Notes: generated by a model from the sequence alone, not told the origin. A stretch of 64,000 nt of DNA from Alnus glutinosa (GCF_958979055.1 NC_084894.1:27661616-27725615); one strand, 5' to 3'. Shown: positions 45,267 through 56,677, counted from the stretch's first letter. Numbers and translations are program-made.

Positions 45267-46816
45267 ATGGATTCCGTCAGAGCCGCACCAACCACCACCA
45301 CCTGCCACATGGTGACCATGCCTTACCCAGCTCGCGGCCACATCAACCCCATGATGAACCTCTGCAAGATACTAGCTTTGAAGAAGACAGGCATTCTCGT
45401 CACCTTCGTTGTCACCGAGGAATGGCTCGGCTTCATCGCCTCCGACCCTATGCCGGAAAACATACGCCTCGCCTCCATACCTAATGTTGTCCCATCGGAG
45501 TTGGTTCGCGCCGCTAACATGGAAACGTTCGCCGAAGCCGTCTACACGAAGATGGAAGTTCCATTCGAGCGGCTCCTCGACCAGATTGAGCCCCCGCCGT
45601 CGGTTATCGTGGCTGATACGTTTCTGTGTTGGGCTGTCGGTGTCGGGAACCGCAGGAATATTCCTGTGGCTTCGTTTTGGCCCATGTCAGCGGCGGCGTT
45701 CTCAGTGTTCCAACATTTCCATCTTTTTGCCCAAAACAGACATTTTCCAGTTGACATCTCAGGCATGATTGAATTTATATAAACTTGTATTAATTATACA
45801 CAACACTTCACATAGTTTCTTCATTTTGGTATCAAGATTATATGTTACTCCATTGCCAATCTCGATCTCTTGATATAAGTTGCTTTTTGTATGTCTACTT
45901 GTATGCAATGGATGGAACAGCACAAGGCAATGAGCGTGTGGACTATGTCCCTGGAATTTCGTCCACACGTCTGGCAGATATTCCCTTTATTGATGGGAAC
46001 AAACAACAAATATTGCAAGGGATCCAAAAAAATGTTCAATGGGTGGCAAAGGCACAATATCTCTTATTCACTTCCACCTACGAGCACGAATCTCAAACAA
46101 TCGATGTTCTAAAAGCAGAGTTCCCATTCCCCGTCTATGCTATTGGCCCAACCATACCTTTCTTCGATCTTGCAGAAAATATCTCACTAGCTTCTCATGA
46201 CGACAGTGACCTCAACTATTTAGAATGGCTCGATTGCCAACCAAGAAGCTCCGTTCTATACATTTCAATGGGAAGCTACATCTCACTTTCTAGTGCTCAA
46301 ACGGATGAACTTGCAGCCGGTTTGCGAGATAGCGGTGCCAGATTCTTGTGGGTGGCGCGCGGTGAAACTCGTAGGTTGAAGGAGGTTTACGGTGATCATA
46401 TGGGGTTAGTGGTGCCATGGTGCGACCAATTTAGGGTGTTGTCTCATTCTTCAATAGGGGGATTTTTGACGCATTGCGGGTGGAATTCCACTAAAGAAGG
46501 TGTGTTTTGTGGTGTTCCTTTTCTCACCATCCCCATTGGCGCAGATCAACTCCAAAACAGTAGGCTAATTGTGGAGGATTGGAAGATTGGGTGGAGGGTG
46601 AAGGAAGACGCGGGAGAGAGCAGTTTTGTGACAAGAGAGAAAATCAGAGGGCTAGTGAAGAATTTCATGGATTTGGAAAGTGATGAAGTGAAGGAAATGA
46701 GGAAAAGAGCAAGTGAAGTTCAACAGATAGGTCAACGTGCGATTGCTGAAAAGGGTTCATCCGAAACTAACATCAGTGCCTTCGTTAGGGACATTTCACA
46801 ATGCCAAGCACGCTGA
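45267..46816 (+). CDS. UGT87A: UGT-8: UGT87A-like UDP-glycosyltransferase with a GC-AG intron
   Basis: Exons 45267-45762 and 45921-46816 give 463 residues if spliced like UGT-7. The donor reads CTCAG|GCATGA where UGT-7 has CTCAG|GTAGGA, so splicing needs the minor GC-AG type. The acceptor is GGAACAG|CACAAG, giving AQGNERVDYVPG. PYPARGHIN has the presumed catalytic His (Ala replaces Gly two before the Arg-Gly-His), and VADTF the partner Asp. The PSPG box runs from WCDQFRVLSHSSIGG to IPIGADQ. If the donor fails, translation stops after about 171 residues and the product lacks the donor-binding half. Both exons are otherwise open, which argues for function or very recent loss. Confidence 0.88.
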
Positions 46817-48749
46817 TCAGGCTAGGAGATTACAAAAATGTCTAGCAATTCTATATTCTCGCTTGCAGAGAATCATACAGAAGCTAGCTAGTGTATCTTT
46901 TCTTTTTTTTAAAAAGGTTTATCATTTGATGTAATCTTTTTGTGGGAGTTAAAGTTAGAGACTAATAAAGAGTAAATCTCTATTTATTTTATAATATAAT
47001 CTAATTTAAAATCTTTTTTCACTAGAGTACTCGTCCTAGTATTAAAAGTAAAGACTTTATTGGTCTCTTATATATTTGATTGTCTATTGTTTCTCTATTT
47101 AAAGTGGAACTATTAATAACAAAATTATGAGTTGATTATTGTTTTAGAATACAGTTTAGTATTATGTTTTAGAGGTCCACGCTCCCTCGAAATAGCCATT
47201 AAAAATTATGGCTCTCTCAAAATTTTCGATTTATCATTTTCTATGTTTTGTTACCAGTATGTTCGCATCATCATTGTATTATGCCGTGTTTTGATTTTCC
47301 ATTTCCAAGTCTTACCGGTACTGGTACTTTGTATTTTGCATGTGATTTTTATGTCTTTGAACCTTCCCAATTTCCAGTCAAAAAATTATAAAATTCAATC
47401 CTTTTTTTTGCTTCTTATTTTTTTTAAACCCTTAACTTAATTTTCTGAACTTTTGTCACATAAGATTGGGTCAAGCTCCATCACAAGATCGCTATCGCAG
47501 ATCGGCTCGTCGATCTGTGCATCTTGCGATCTTGGCCGTGCCAAGACGCGCCACCTCCCATCCGAGGTTTGACGGCAGACGTAAAATGGAGTATTCCGGC
47601 GGGGAAGATGGACTTTTTGGTGGTCTTTTTTTTTTTTTTTTTTTTTTCAAGGTCTCTCTTCTTTTTGTTCTTTTTTATGTTCCGTGCTGGATCCCTTGAG
47701 AGCTGGGTTGAGAACATTGTGAAGAAGACGACAAGATATGCACTTGTCACTCTAAAGACTTTCTTGTGTTTGAAAATTATTTCATGCAAATCTAAGTTTA
47801 TCTCTATTTGGATATATGAAAATTTGAATATTTAAACTTTTCTCTATTTCTTTTTGTTACTCTCTGTCTCACGTTGAAAATTATGAATATTTTTTGTGCT
47901 TTATAAACATTTATTAAGCTCTTATACTAGATAAGATTTTGAGTATACATGTGCTAGTTGTGTTAGTTACCTCACCTAGTGCAAAGCACTGGTCGTCGCA
48001 TGCACACACGCGTGTCGCTTAGTTGCTTTAGAGCTTTTCTAACAGTAATATTTTTGAATACTTAACTGTTTTTCTAAACTGTCAGAAATTATATTTTTTA
48101 ACTACTTTTTCAACAGTCAGAAACTGTGTTTTCAACAATTAGAAACTGTATTAAAACTGTTGTAAATTGATTCTGAGTTTTAAATAAAAACTATATTTTC
48201 CAACATATTTTCGAGATTTTTTTCTCCTCTTTTTTTCATCTTTTTTACTGTTACAGAATTTCTGAATTCAGAGTAGTGTATAGAATTTGCGATCTGTACA
48301 CTACTTTCGGGCATTATTCTATTCAGAGGACAAAACTGTTGTATTTCCTTCTGTAAAACTTATTATTTAAGTGGGAGGCAATATTTATCTAAGAGACAGA
48401 TTTACATTCGCTTTACTGTCCGATGTTCTTTCTATACAGTTTTTATTTTTCTTTCTTCAATTTTCTATACTTCCACGTCTTTATATTACCAACACCTTCT
48501 TTTTCTTCCTCTTCTTCGGAGAGCTAAATGGAAGAAAAAAAAAAAGGGGGAGTTTTATTGGAGGAGAAGAGATGGGGGTTGGAGTATGGCAGAGCTGAGA
48601 GGATTCAGAAAAATTGATAATTGCGGAGTTTTTAGAATTTTAAATCCCTTCACGCAGATCAATGACGTGACTCCTGTTTGAGCCGTTGATATAAATAAAC
48701 GGCTAATATTGCAACTATTGCTGCCACGGCAATTTTTATCTTGATCCCC
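46817..48749. other. Spacer UGT-8 to UGT-9
   Basis: The first 630 bp copy the UGT-7 3' flank. From about 47461 the sequence changes abruptly to a GC-richer piece (CAAGATCGCTATCGCAGATC ... GGGGAAGATGGAC) with a T run at 47627-47648. This looks like an insertion of unknown type. The remainder is AT-rich. Short frames here look random. Confidence 0.45.
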
Positions 48750-48959
48750 AAGTGTCATCGTTCTGCCCAACCTGAACCACAAATTAAGTTTGACTGTCGC
48801 CTGTCGGACGCATGAAAATTCACTCCATTAATTAGCCAACTGCTACTGATGTTCCATTAATTGACTTCCACCGCTTCCTTTACTCCATTTCAGATAATTC
48901 TCTTGACTTTCGTGGCTTGAAGGCTTCCCAGGTATTTAGGATTTGGTTTCCTCAGGCTG

Positions 48960-50789
48960 ATGAGCACATCCGCTGTGGACATGGATTCCGTCAGAGCCGC
49001 ACCAACCCCCACCTGCCACATGGTGGCCATGCCTTACCCAGGTCGCGGCCATATCAACTCGATGATGAACTTCTGCAAGATACTAGCTTCCAAGAAGCCC
49101 GACATTTTAGTCACCTTTGTTGTCACAGAGGAATGGCTTGGCTTTATCGGCCCTGACCCCAAGCCCGACAACATACGCCTCGCCTCCATACCCAACGTTG
49201 TCCCATCGGAGCTGGTCCGCGCCGCTGACTTGAACAACTTCGTAGAAGCCGCCATGACGAAGATCGAAGCTCCAACCGAGCGGCTCCTGGACCAGCTGGA
49301 GCCGCTACCTACAGTTTTAGTGGCTGAAATTTTTCTGTTTTGGGCAATCGGCTTCGGGAAGCGTAGGAATATTCCGGTAGCGTTGTTTTGGCCTATGTCG
49401 GCTTCGATGTTCACGGTCATCCAACATTTCCATCTTTTTGCCCAAAACGGTCATTTCCCAGTTGACATCTCAGGTACTTACATATTTTTGCCGTGTGCCT
49501 CTTGAGCAACTAGAGAAATGTGTAAATCACTACATGCTAAGAGATCTTTTAGGGAACAGTTTTAGAATTTTATGATCAATGATTAGGCAAGCAATCTAAT
49601 CTATAGGTTGGATTAATAGCCTCCAAGTCGAATTAAAATATCTTGATATCATGTATGAACTCGTAATGTTAAGTTATTAAATACTGATGGATGAATAGAA
49701 TTGCTAAAAAATTGACTACTATAAGATCAGTGTCGATAGATTAAGCAACGTTTGATTAAGGATTAATGCCTTTAAAACTACATAATTAATGATAATTTCT
49801 TTTATCACTTTGGTTGAAGATTATGTTACCCTAATGCCTGTTTCAATTGATACAATTTTCTCACTATGTCTACTTGTATGCATGCAAAAGCAAGAGGCGA
49901 GGAGCGAGTGGACTATATTCCTGGAATCTCTTCCACACGTCTAGTGGATCTTCTTTTTTCACGGAATGATGGGAGCAACCTACAACTACTGCATAGGTTT
50001 CTGGAAGCTTTTTCATGGCTGAGCAAAGCACAATATCTCTTATTCAGTTCTATCTACGAGCTCGAATCTCAAGCAAACGACGTTCTAAAAGCAGAGTTCC
50101 CATTCCCCGTCTATTCTATTGGCCCAACCATACCTTTCTTAGATGTAGCAGAAAATATCTCACTAGCTTCTCATGACGACAGTGACCTCAACTACTTAGA
50201 ATGGCTCGATTGCCAACCAAGAAGCTCCGTTCTATATATTTCAATGGGAAGCTTCCTTTCAATTTCTGGTGCTCAAATGGATGAACTTGCAGCCGGTTTG
50301 CGAGATAGTGGTATCAGATTCTTGTGGGTGGCACGCGATGAGACTATTAAGCTGAAGGAGGTTTGTGGTGATATGGGGCTAGTGGTGCCATGGTCCAACC
50401 AATTGAGGGTGTTGTCTCATTCCTCAATAGGGGGGTTTTTGACGCATTGCGGGTGGAATTCCATTCAAGAAGGTGTGTTTTGTGGCGTTCCTTTTCTCAC
50501 CTTCCCCATTGTCGCAGATCAAATGCAAAACAGTAAGCTAATTGTGGAGGATTGGAAGATTGGGTGGAGGGTGAAGGAAGACGTGGGAGCTGGCAGTTTG
50601 GTGACAAGAGAGAAAATCGGAGGGCTAGTGCAGAATTTCATGGATTTGGAAAGTGATCAAGTGAAGGAAATGAGGAAAAGAGCAAGTGAAGTTCAACAGA
50701 TATGTCGACGTGCGATTGCTGAAAAGGGTTCATCTGAAACTAACGTCAGTGCCTTCCTTAGGGACATTTCACAATGCCATGGACGCTGA
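48960..50789 (+). CDS. UGT87A: UGT-9: diverged UGT87A-like glycosyltransferase with altered catalytic-position residue
   Basis: Exons 48960-49473 and 49891-50789 give 470 residues. An in-frame ATG at 48981 matches the start of UGT-8 and would give 463; the upstream ATG is the first met by a scanning ribosome. The intron is GT-AG (CTCAG|GTACTT, GCAAAAG|CAAGAG). PYPGRGHIN keeps the presumed catalytic His (H31). However, the segment reads VAEIFLFW where the paralogues have VADTFLFW, so the conserved Asp partner is Glu (E123). Nearby GFGKRRN replaces GVGNRRN. The PSPG box begins WSNQLRVLSHSS instead of WCDQ and ends FPIVADQ. It is open throughout but may be a weaker or re-specialised enzyme. Confidence 0.9.
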
Positions 50790-51084
50790 GGAGATTGCAA
50801 CTCTATGTTCTTAGTTACACAACCACTTCATGCATGTGTCTTATCTTAAAAAAAAAAGGGGGGGGGGGGGGGGGGGGAACTTTCCATAGTTCCATGAATA
50901 TTCCAACATCTTAAAGCTAATTGTGACAAGAACATGATGCTGTAGTTTTATATATGATCCTTCACATCTAAGGAAGTAATCGAGAACAAATCAAAAATAC
51001 TTTTGAGAGCTACTACCTTCAAGGGGTGTTTGTACTTCGGCCACATTGAATTGTTTGACCTTTTTCCTAGAGACCATAGACCTC
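50790..51084. other. Convergent gap between UGT-9 and PBCP
   Basis: UGT-9 (plus) and PBCP (minus) end here tail to tail within 300 bp. An A10 run followed by twenty G residues (50848-50877) interrupts it. Both 3' untranslated regions must lie here. Confidence 0.7.
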
Positions 51085-54000
51085 TCATGAGCTTACAACC
51101 TGGCCAACAATCACAGTGATATCATCAAGCTTTCCACCTACCCACAGAAAGACTCAGATCAGCCACAGCATCATGAAAGAAAAACTTTCTATCATCGAAG
51201 CAATCATATATGACTTGCCTGTAAGCTTCATGCCAAAAAATTTCTTCCAAAGAGGAACGTCATAACCCTGGGAAGCAATTATCATCAGCCCAATATCTAG
51301 TGCGCAAAGTAGTTATTTTTTTAAAGAATAATACTATGTAGTAGACTGTTATACAATTGGAATGATATAACAGTTCAAATCAACCCTTAGATTATCACTT
51401 GAAAAAAAAAAAAAAAAAAAAAAAGAATTCAAGAGCTGATTTTTACTGTCACATCATCCTAATTATATAACAATAGTATAACAGTCTACTAAATAGCATT
51501 ATTCTTCTGTAAATAGCATTATTCTTCTGAAAAATGATTTTACCTTGGATCTGGCCTCCAATGAATAGGGGGAATCGAAGCTGGAATCCATAGAGTGATC
51601 TCTTGCCAGGTTAGCTAATGCCTTTGCTAGCATCGAAACAAAGTTCAATTAGTGTATTATGTGGCTCAGTTTCTGATCTTTCTAATGTTCACTGTTTTAA
51701 GAAACGCATACCAGCCTCAGCTACATCTCTGAATCTGGCTATTGTCAAAGCAATTTCATGGTCAAAAACATTATCAAACAGCCCGTCCGAACCCATTACG
51801 ATGGCGTCTCCCTCCATTAACTCCACGTTGCTAACCTGTTGTTGATGTGGGATTAGCTCATATTGATGATCACCATGCGAGAATGAGTTTCTGAAATGCA
51901 ATTTAAAGTTCAGAATTTACCTATGTTATTGAGTTTAAAATTAGATTCTTTTTGGACATTAAACTAACTAAATAGTAGGTGTATCAGCCGATTTATCATA
52001 AACATTTAATTATTGTTGCACATCAATTAAAATAATCAACATTTTTGGTTTCCTGATATGGCTGACCCTTGGCAGTGTTTGTATAGCAATATACAGAGGA
52101 AATAAGCAATAACTATAGGTGTGATTGGTCTCAATTTTTCCTTTGTTTTATCTTCAATTTTTTCAATAGGAACTGTTAGAAGTTAAACAGTTAAATGAGG
52201 AACCATCAGGATCCAATTTGTATTTCAGCATGAAAGAAAATTCTACCGTTGAGATAAGTTTGAACAAAAGCAGAGCTGCATAATTGCTCAAATATGAAAT
52301 ATCAGATAGATGTATCCTTATACCATTGCGTCAAGGTATGTTTGGCCAACCACCTCTGAGCTCAGCTGATAGGGACAGTCAAAATAGTGTTCTTGTGGAG
52401 GTGTGGAAAAAATTATTTGACCTGAAGTTAAGTAGTGATCAAACCATGTCATTATTTTAAGGAAATGAATGAATTGACAAGAAACTTCAGAAAGAGCTAT
52501 TAAAAGCTCAGAACTTGGAGTAAGTTAAAGCATTGGGTATTACCATCACGAATAATTCTTAGGCCACAATCCCCAATATTGGCAATCTTTAGAATCCCAT
52601 TCCTCTCCAGCATTGCAACAATCCTAAATAGAAAAGTGGCTTTCTTTAGAATCCTAAGTTTTTTGAGTGCAAGCAAGTCTTGGTGCCCTCTACAACTTTA
52701 GGGAGGATATCTCAAACAACCAATTAACTTACACAGTAGCTGAACCTATGGAGAAGGTAGCAGCATGTGCTTTCCTTAAGAGAGTCTGAGGATCGTTGTT
52801 AACCTGCTCAGTAGGTAACATGCCTTAGATCTGTTAGTTAACAACTTAATAAGCAGAATGCGAAAAATTCAATTAGAAATAAATGGCTCCACACAGTCAA
52901 ATACTTTTAACTGATACAAGTTATGCTTAATTCCATTGATAAGCCAGAAACCATAAGTTTTAGGCTTTTATTCCCCACGAAGTCACTCGGTTTAGCACCC
53001 ACAGAAATTATATGAAGCAAAGTCACCTTGGCAATTAACACAACATCACTGGTAATTTACTATTGGATAATACCACCTCCTCATCCCCCAATAAATTTGA
53101 AGCATTAGCCATCAACTCCTGAGGAAATAATGAAGGATCCACATTCTGTTCGGCCCAACTGGCAAGCATAGAATAAGAAGTCAACAATCGCAAAATCCAA
53201 ATTTAACACAACAAAAACTGAACCATGTGTGGACTTCTTAAATCACTTCACAAGCCTATTAATCATATGCATGTGGTTTGGTTTAATCTTTCAATCAGAA
53301 CAATATATATGCAACTTATCCACTAGGCTGCTAATATACTAACTCTTTACATTTGGAAAACACAATTAAAACACTGGAATTTTAATTTGAGAATACAACA
53401 CTAGAGAATCTTGAGTCTCATACCCAGAGACACCATCAGCAACAGCAATAACTCCCCCATTGTAGTTGCTCACGAAGAAAGCATCCTCCCCACCTCTGTC
53501 AACCTTCAGAAAGGCCAATACTTGAAATGTTAGAGACACATGCAGAAAAGAACATCTTTTTTTTTCTTCCATTAAACGCTGTCCTCATCAGGGAACAAAG
53601 TGGTGGTTTCTGGTGTGCACTTACCTTTTTGGGGTGTGGAATAAGGTGAGTTCCAACAGAAAAAGACACTTCTGACCTACATCCACAGCAATACACATCA
53701 ACCCACTTGTTTTGATGTTTCAGATGGAACCTATAGGCCGTTTGCAATTGTTCTAATAGAAATTGGTAAATTTAATTATTACCTTGTTAAATCACCAAGT
53801 GTACCATTAGCTTAAGCCGATAGAAATGAGGGAATCTAATCATTTAATTTAATATTCTAACAATAAAGGAGTACAATAATTTAGACTCTAGATAAATAGG
53901 TGAACATATTTGGCTGAACTACTGAAATTCTTGAATGCATATAATTTAAAGACTTAATCATGTTCATTTCTGTCTCAAATGTAATAACAAAGTAGTAAAC

Positions 54001-54485
54001 AAGTATAAGAGATAGCTAGTGAATCCAAGCTGATATGTTGAGATTACCCAAGAAGTCACCTATTGTGGGTATTGCTTAGAACTTAGTTTAAAGTCATGCA
54101 ATCCTATTTTCTAATATGAAAAAAACCCAGGAGGCAACAAAGATTTTGTACTAATGTAGATGAAGTAAGGGCTAGCAAACCGCTTTCCCTCCCCCCCCCC
54201 CCACCCCCCCCAAAAAAAAAAAAAAATCGCTAATTTTCTTGCAGCCCAATGAAGCAATCTTTACAACACCAATTTCAGTCAATAAAGCTTTAGAAAATTG
54301 AGATGTAAATATGAAAGACAGGCTCACCGAGCAGGATTGAGTTCCGAGGGAGTACAACAAAGCAACCTTTTCCTCCTTGAAGACGATTCATCTATGCTTG
54401 ATAAGGTACAAGGTAGAGACTGAATGAGCAGGTGAGAAAGAGACTGAGACTGAGAAATCGAAGCCCTTATCATAGGAATCGCCAT
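51085..54485 (-). CDS. PBCP: PBCP: photosystem II core phosphatase, chloroplast PP2C
   Basis: A PPM/PP2C-type Mn/Mg-dependent Ser/Thr phosphatase. In Arabidopsis PBCP (At2g30170) it dephosphorylates PSII core proteins in the chloroplast. Eleven exons, 5' to 3': 54485-54328, 53676-53625, 53503-53424, 53158-53077, 52803-52733, 52623-52544, 52421-52324, 51835-51712, 51626-51544, 51267-51219, 51137-51085, giving 309 residues. All phases agree. The N-terminus (MAIPMIRAS, Ser-rich) fits a transit peptide. Metal-binding motifs are GGEDAFF, AVADGVSG, GDCGL and GSDGLFDN; a final GKLDD supplies the last Asp. QEHYFDCPYQLSSE is nearly identical to my recollection of PBCP. The last intron uses a GC donor (ACAG|GCAAGT). 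A MITE lies in another intron. Confidence 0.95.
51324..51506. mobile_element. MITE in a PBCP intron
   Basis: Left end AAGAATAATACTATGTAGTA and the reverse complement of the right end AAGAATAATGCTATTTAGTA are inverted repeats extending through GACTGTTATA. An A run lies in the middle. It falls between the exons at 51219-51267 and 51544-51626. The repeated word AAATAGCATTATTCTTCTG just outside the right end may reflect a secondary duplication. Confidence 0.75.
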
Positions 54486-54690
54486 TTCCCGCTCCCACTC
54501 CTCCCTCAAATCCTGCACTCCCCTACACTGTCTCCACTTAACAAAAGCTGGAACCTGTGGTTCAAAAGTCACCACGTCTTTTATTAACACCTATATTGAT
54601 ATTTTAAATCCCAATTACTTCGAGCACCAGTAGTCCAGTGGCAGAATATCCCTCGTGACTAGGCCTGTAGTCGAATTTAGAATTGAACGT
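54486..54690 (-). promoter_or_regulatory. Probable 5' leader and proximal promoter of PBCP
   Basis: The sequence in front of the PBCP ATG. An in-frame upstream ATG at 54588-54590 would add 35 residues that do not resemble a transit peptide, so the downstream ATG is preferred. A tRNA box-A-like word TAGTCCAGTGG occurs near 54630. No clear TATA box. Confidence 0.4.
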
Positions 54691-54693
54691 TAA

Positions 54694-55884
54694 TGGTGCG
54701 TTTGGGTATTGAATTTTTAGAATTAGAATTGAATTCTAATTCTATTTACAAATATCGAGGTAAAGAATTGTGTTTGGGTGTTGAATTTTGAGATTGAAAA
54801 ATATTATATTTTAATAGTAAGAAATGATTGGAAGTTTAAAAAGTTGTGTATAATGATTGGTATTTTGAAAAGTTATGTGAAATAATAATTTAAATAATAT
54901 ATTGATTATTTAATTTAAAAAAATAAATAATATTTTTTTAAAAAAATAATTGAAATCAAAATTAAAAATTAAAAAAAAAAAAAAAAAAAATGAAGGAAGG
55001 GGTGGCTGCCGGTTGGCAGCCACCCTTTTGGGGGTGGCCGGGCCACCCCCAGGCAATGGGGGTGGCCGCGCTACCACCCCCAGTGGTCGGGGGAGGCCGC
55101 GCGGCCACCCCCAGTGGTCGGGGGAGGCCGCGCGGCCACCCCCAGTGGTCGGGGGAGGCCGCGCGGCCACCCCCAAGGGTCGGGGGTGGCCGCGCTACCA
55201 CCCCCAGTACTCGGGGGAGGCCGCGCGGCCTTCCCCAAGGGTCGGGGGAGGCCGCGCGGCCTTCCCCAAGGGTCGGGGGTGGCCGCGCGGCCACCCCCAG
55301 TACTCGAGGGAGGCCGCGCGGCCTCCCCCAAGGGTCGGGGCGCGCGGCCACCCCTTGTACTCGGGGGAGGCCGCGCGGCCTTCCCCAAGGGTCGGGGGTG
55401 GCAGCGCGGCCACCCCCAGTACTCGGGGGAGGCTGCGCGGCCACCCCCAGCACTCGGGGGAGGCCGCGCGGCCTTCCCCAAGGGTCGGGGGTGGCCGCGC
55501 GGCCACCCCCAGCACTCGAGGGAGGCCGCGCAGCCTCCCCCAAGGGTCGGGGGTGGCCGCGCGGCCACCCCCAGTACTCGGGGGAGGCCGCGCGGCCTCC
55601 CCCAAGGGGGGTGGCTGCCAGCCGGCAGCCACCCCTCTGTTTTTTTTTTAATTTTTTTTTTTTTAATTTAAATTATTGATATTTTATTATTTAAATGTGG
55701 GACCCACGCGCTTTTTTAGTCAACTTTTCCTGCGCGTGGGTCCCACCATTAATCTGAAAAACAGCATTAAATTTTCTCAAAATTCGGGTCAAATCCGGGT
55801 CAAAATCCGGATTTTATGCGGGTGGGTGGGTTTTTTCTAAAACCCGAGTGGAATAATTATTCCACTCGGTTGCCAAACAGTTCA
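54694..55884. mobile_element. PIF/Harbinger-like element with GC-rich minisatellite, second copy
   Basis: Starts TGGTGCGTTTGGG and ends CCAAACAGTTCA, flanked on both sides by TAA (54691-54693, 55885-55887), a 3-bp duplication typical of PIF/Harbinger. Arms match 29050-30388 in reverse orientation (for example TACAAATATCGAGGTAA near the left end and GGTGGGTTTTTTCTAAAACC near the right). The interior is a GC-rich array. No transposase, so it is non-autonomous. Confidence 0.82.
55070..55615. repeat. GC-rich 31-bp and 62-bp tandem array
   Basis: Here three adjacent copies of a simple 31-bp unit (GTGGTCGGGGGAGGCCGCGC followed by GGCCACCCCCA) are seen at about 55084-55170. Beyond them are more variable 62-bp-type units with words AGTACTCGGGGGAGGCCGCG and AAGGGTCGGGGGTGGCCGCG. 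It is less homogeneous than the array at 29.3-30.0 kb. Long frames through it are repeat artefacts. Confidence 0.9.
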
Positions 55885-55887
55885 TAA

Positions 55888-56677
55888 GCTTCCCGTTCAT
55901 TTATTTTTATTTCCACCACGAGTCGTTTAATTTTATTTTCAATATGAGTCGGGTCGATCTTATCACAAACCGCTTAATTAATTAATTAATTTTTTATATG
56001 AGTAAATATCATTATTATTTACATTTTCGTAAATTTATATTAATCATTAATTAATTAAGTATAGTAAAAAATTTATCATTTGAATTTATTAAATAAATTA
56101 ACTTAAATTTTAAATAATATAATTTCAAGCTTACATGAATATATATCAATTCATTATGCACATACACAAATTACGCGCGTTCATACACACATATAACCAC
56201 ACTTACTCACAAACACACTCATAGACATACAAATCTATAAAACAAAACTTACAACAACAATTCAAGTTATATTTATCATATTAGAAAGATAATTCATTTT
56301 TATTTAAGATGTTTTTATTACAAAATTAAAATAATACAATAAAAAAAAATATAAAAATAAAGTTATACGAGTTTATACAAGCTAATCTAAGTAGAGCCGA
56401 ATTAGCTTATTTATTATTCGAATTGAGACTAAATTAAATTTAATTATAATTCATTTATTATTCGAACCGAGACCAAATTAAATTTATCCAAATAATATCT
56501 AGCCGAATTCATGAACGGATAGGCTTATCTTCCAATCCTACTCACGACCAACATGGTTGATTAGCCCCCTACCAGGCTACCACGGTTCGACTCCTGACCG
56601 GTCCCTCTCTTTTTTCTTTTATTTTTTCGCTCTTTAAAAACATATCCACTGGAGTCTGGAATCTGGATCTCCCAGAA
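55888..56677. other. AT-rich spacer before the acidic-protein gene
   Basis: Mostly AT-rich. ATTAGCCCCCTACCAGG..GGTTCGACTCC near 56560-56590 contains a perfect tRNA B-box word but no cloverleaf; it may be a SINE remnant. The last 60 bp before 56678 are the probable 5' leader. Confidence 0.4.

Noticed and set aside
47466-47835. Frames at 47.5 kb (77-103 codons)
   Set aside because: Built around a T run encoding poly-Phe and not recognisable; treated as an unclassified insertion.
48960-48980. Excluding the upstream ATG of UGT-9
   Set aside because: The 48981 start aligns with UGT-8, but the 48960 ATG is in frame and first in order, so I kept it and noted the alternative.
54625-54665. tRNA or SINE head suggested by TAGTCCAGTGG
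   Set aside because: The B-box downstream is poor and no cloverleaf or tail is visible.
54950-55679. Long frames through the second GC-rich array
   Set aside because: Same artefact as at 29-30 kb; the frames are defined by the tandem repeat and A/T runs.
56553-56590. tRNA gene suggested by GGTTCGACTCC
   Set aside because: No acceptor-stem pairing or anticodon arm could be folded around it; at best a SINE remnant.
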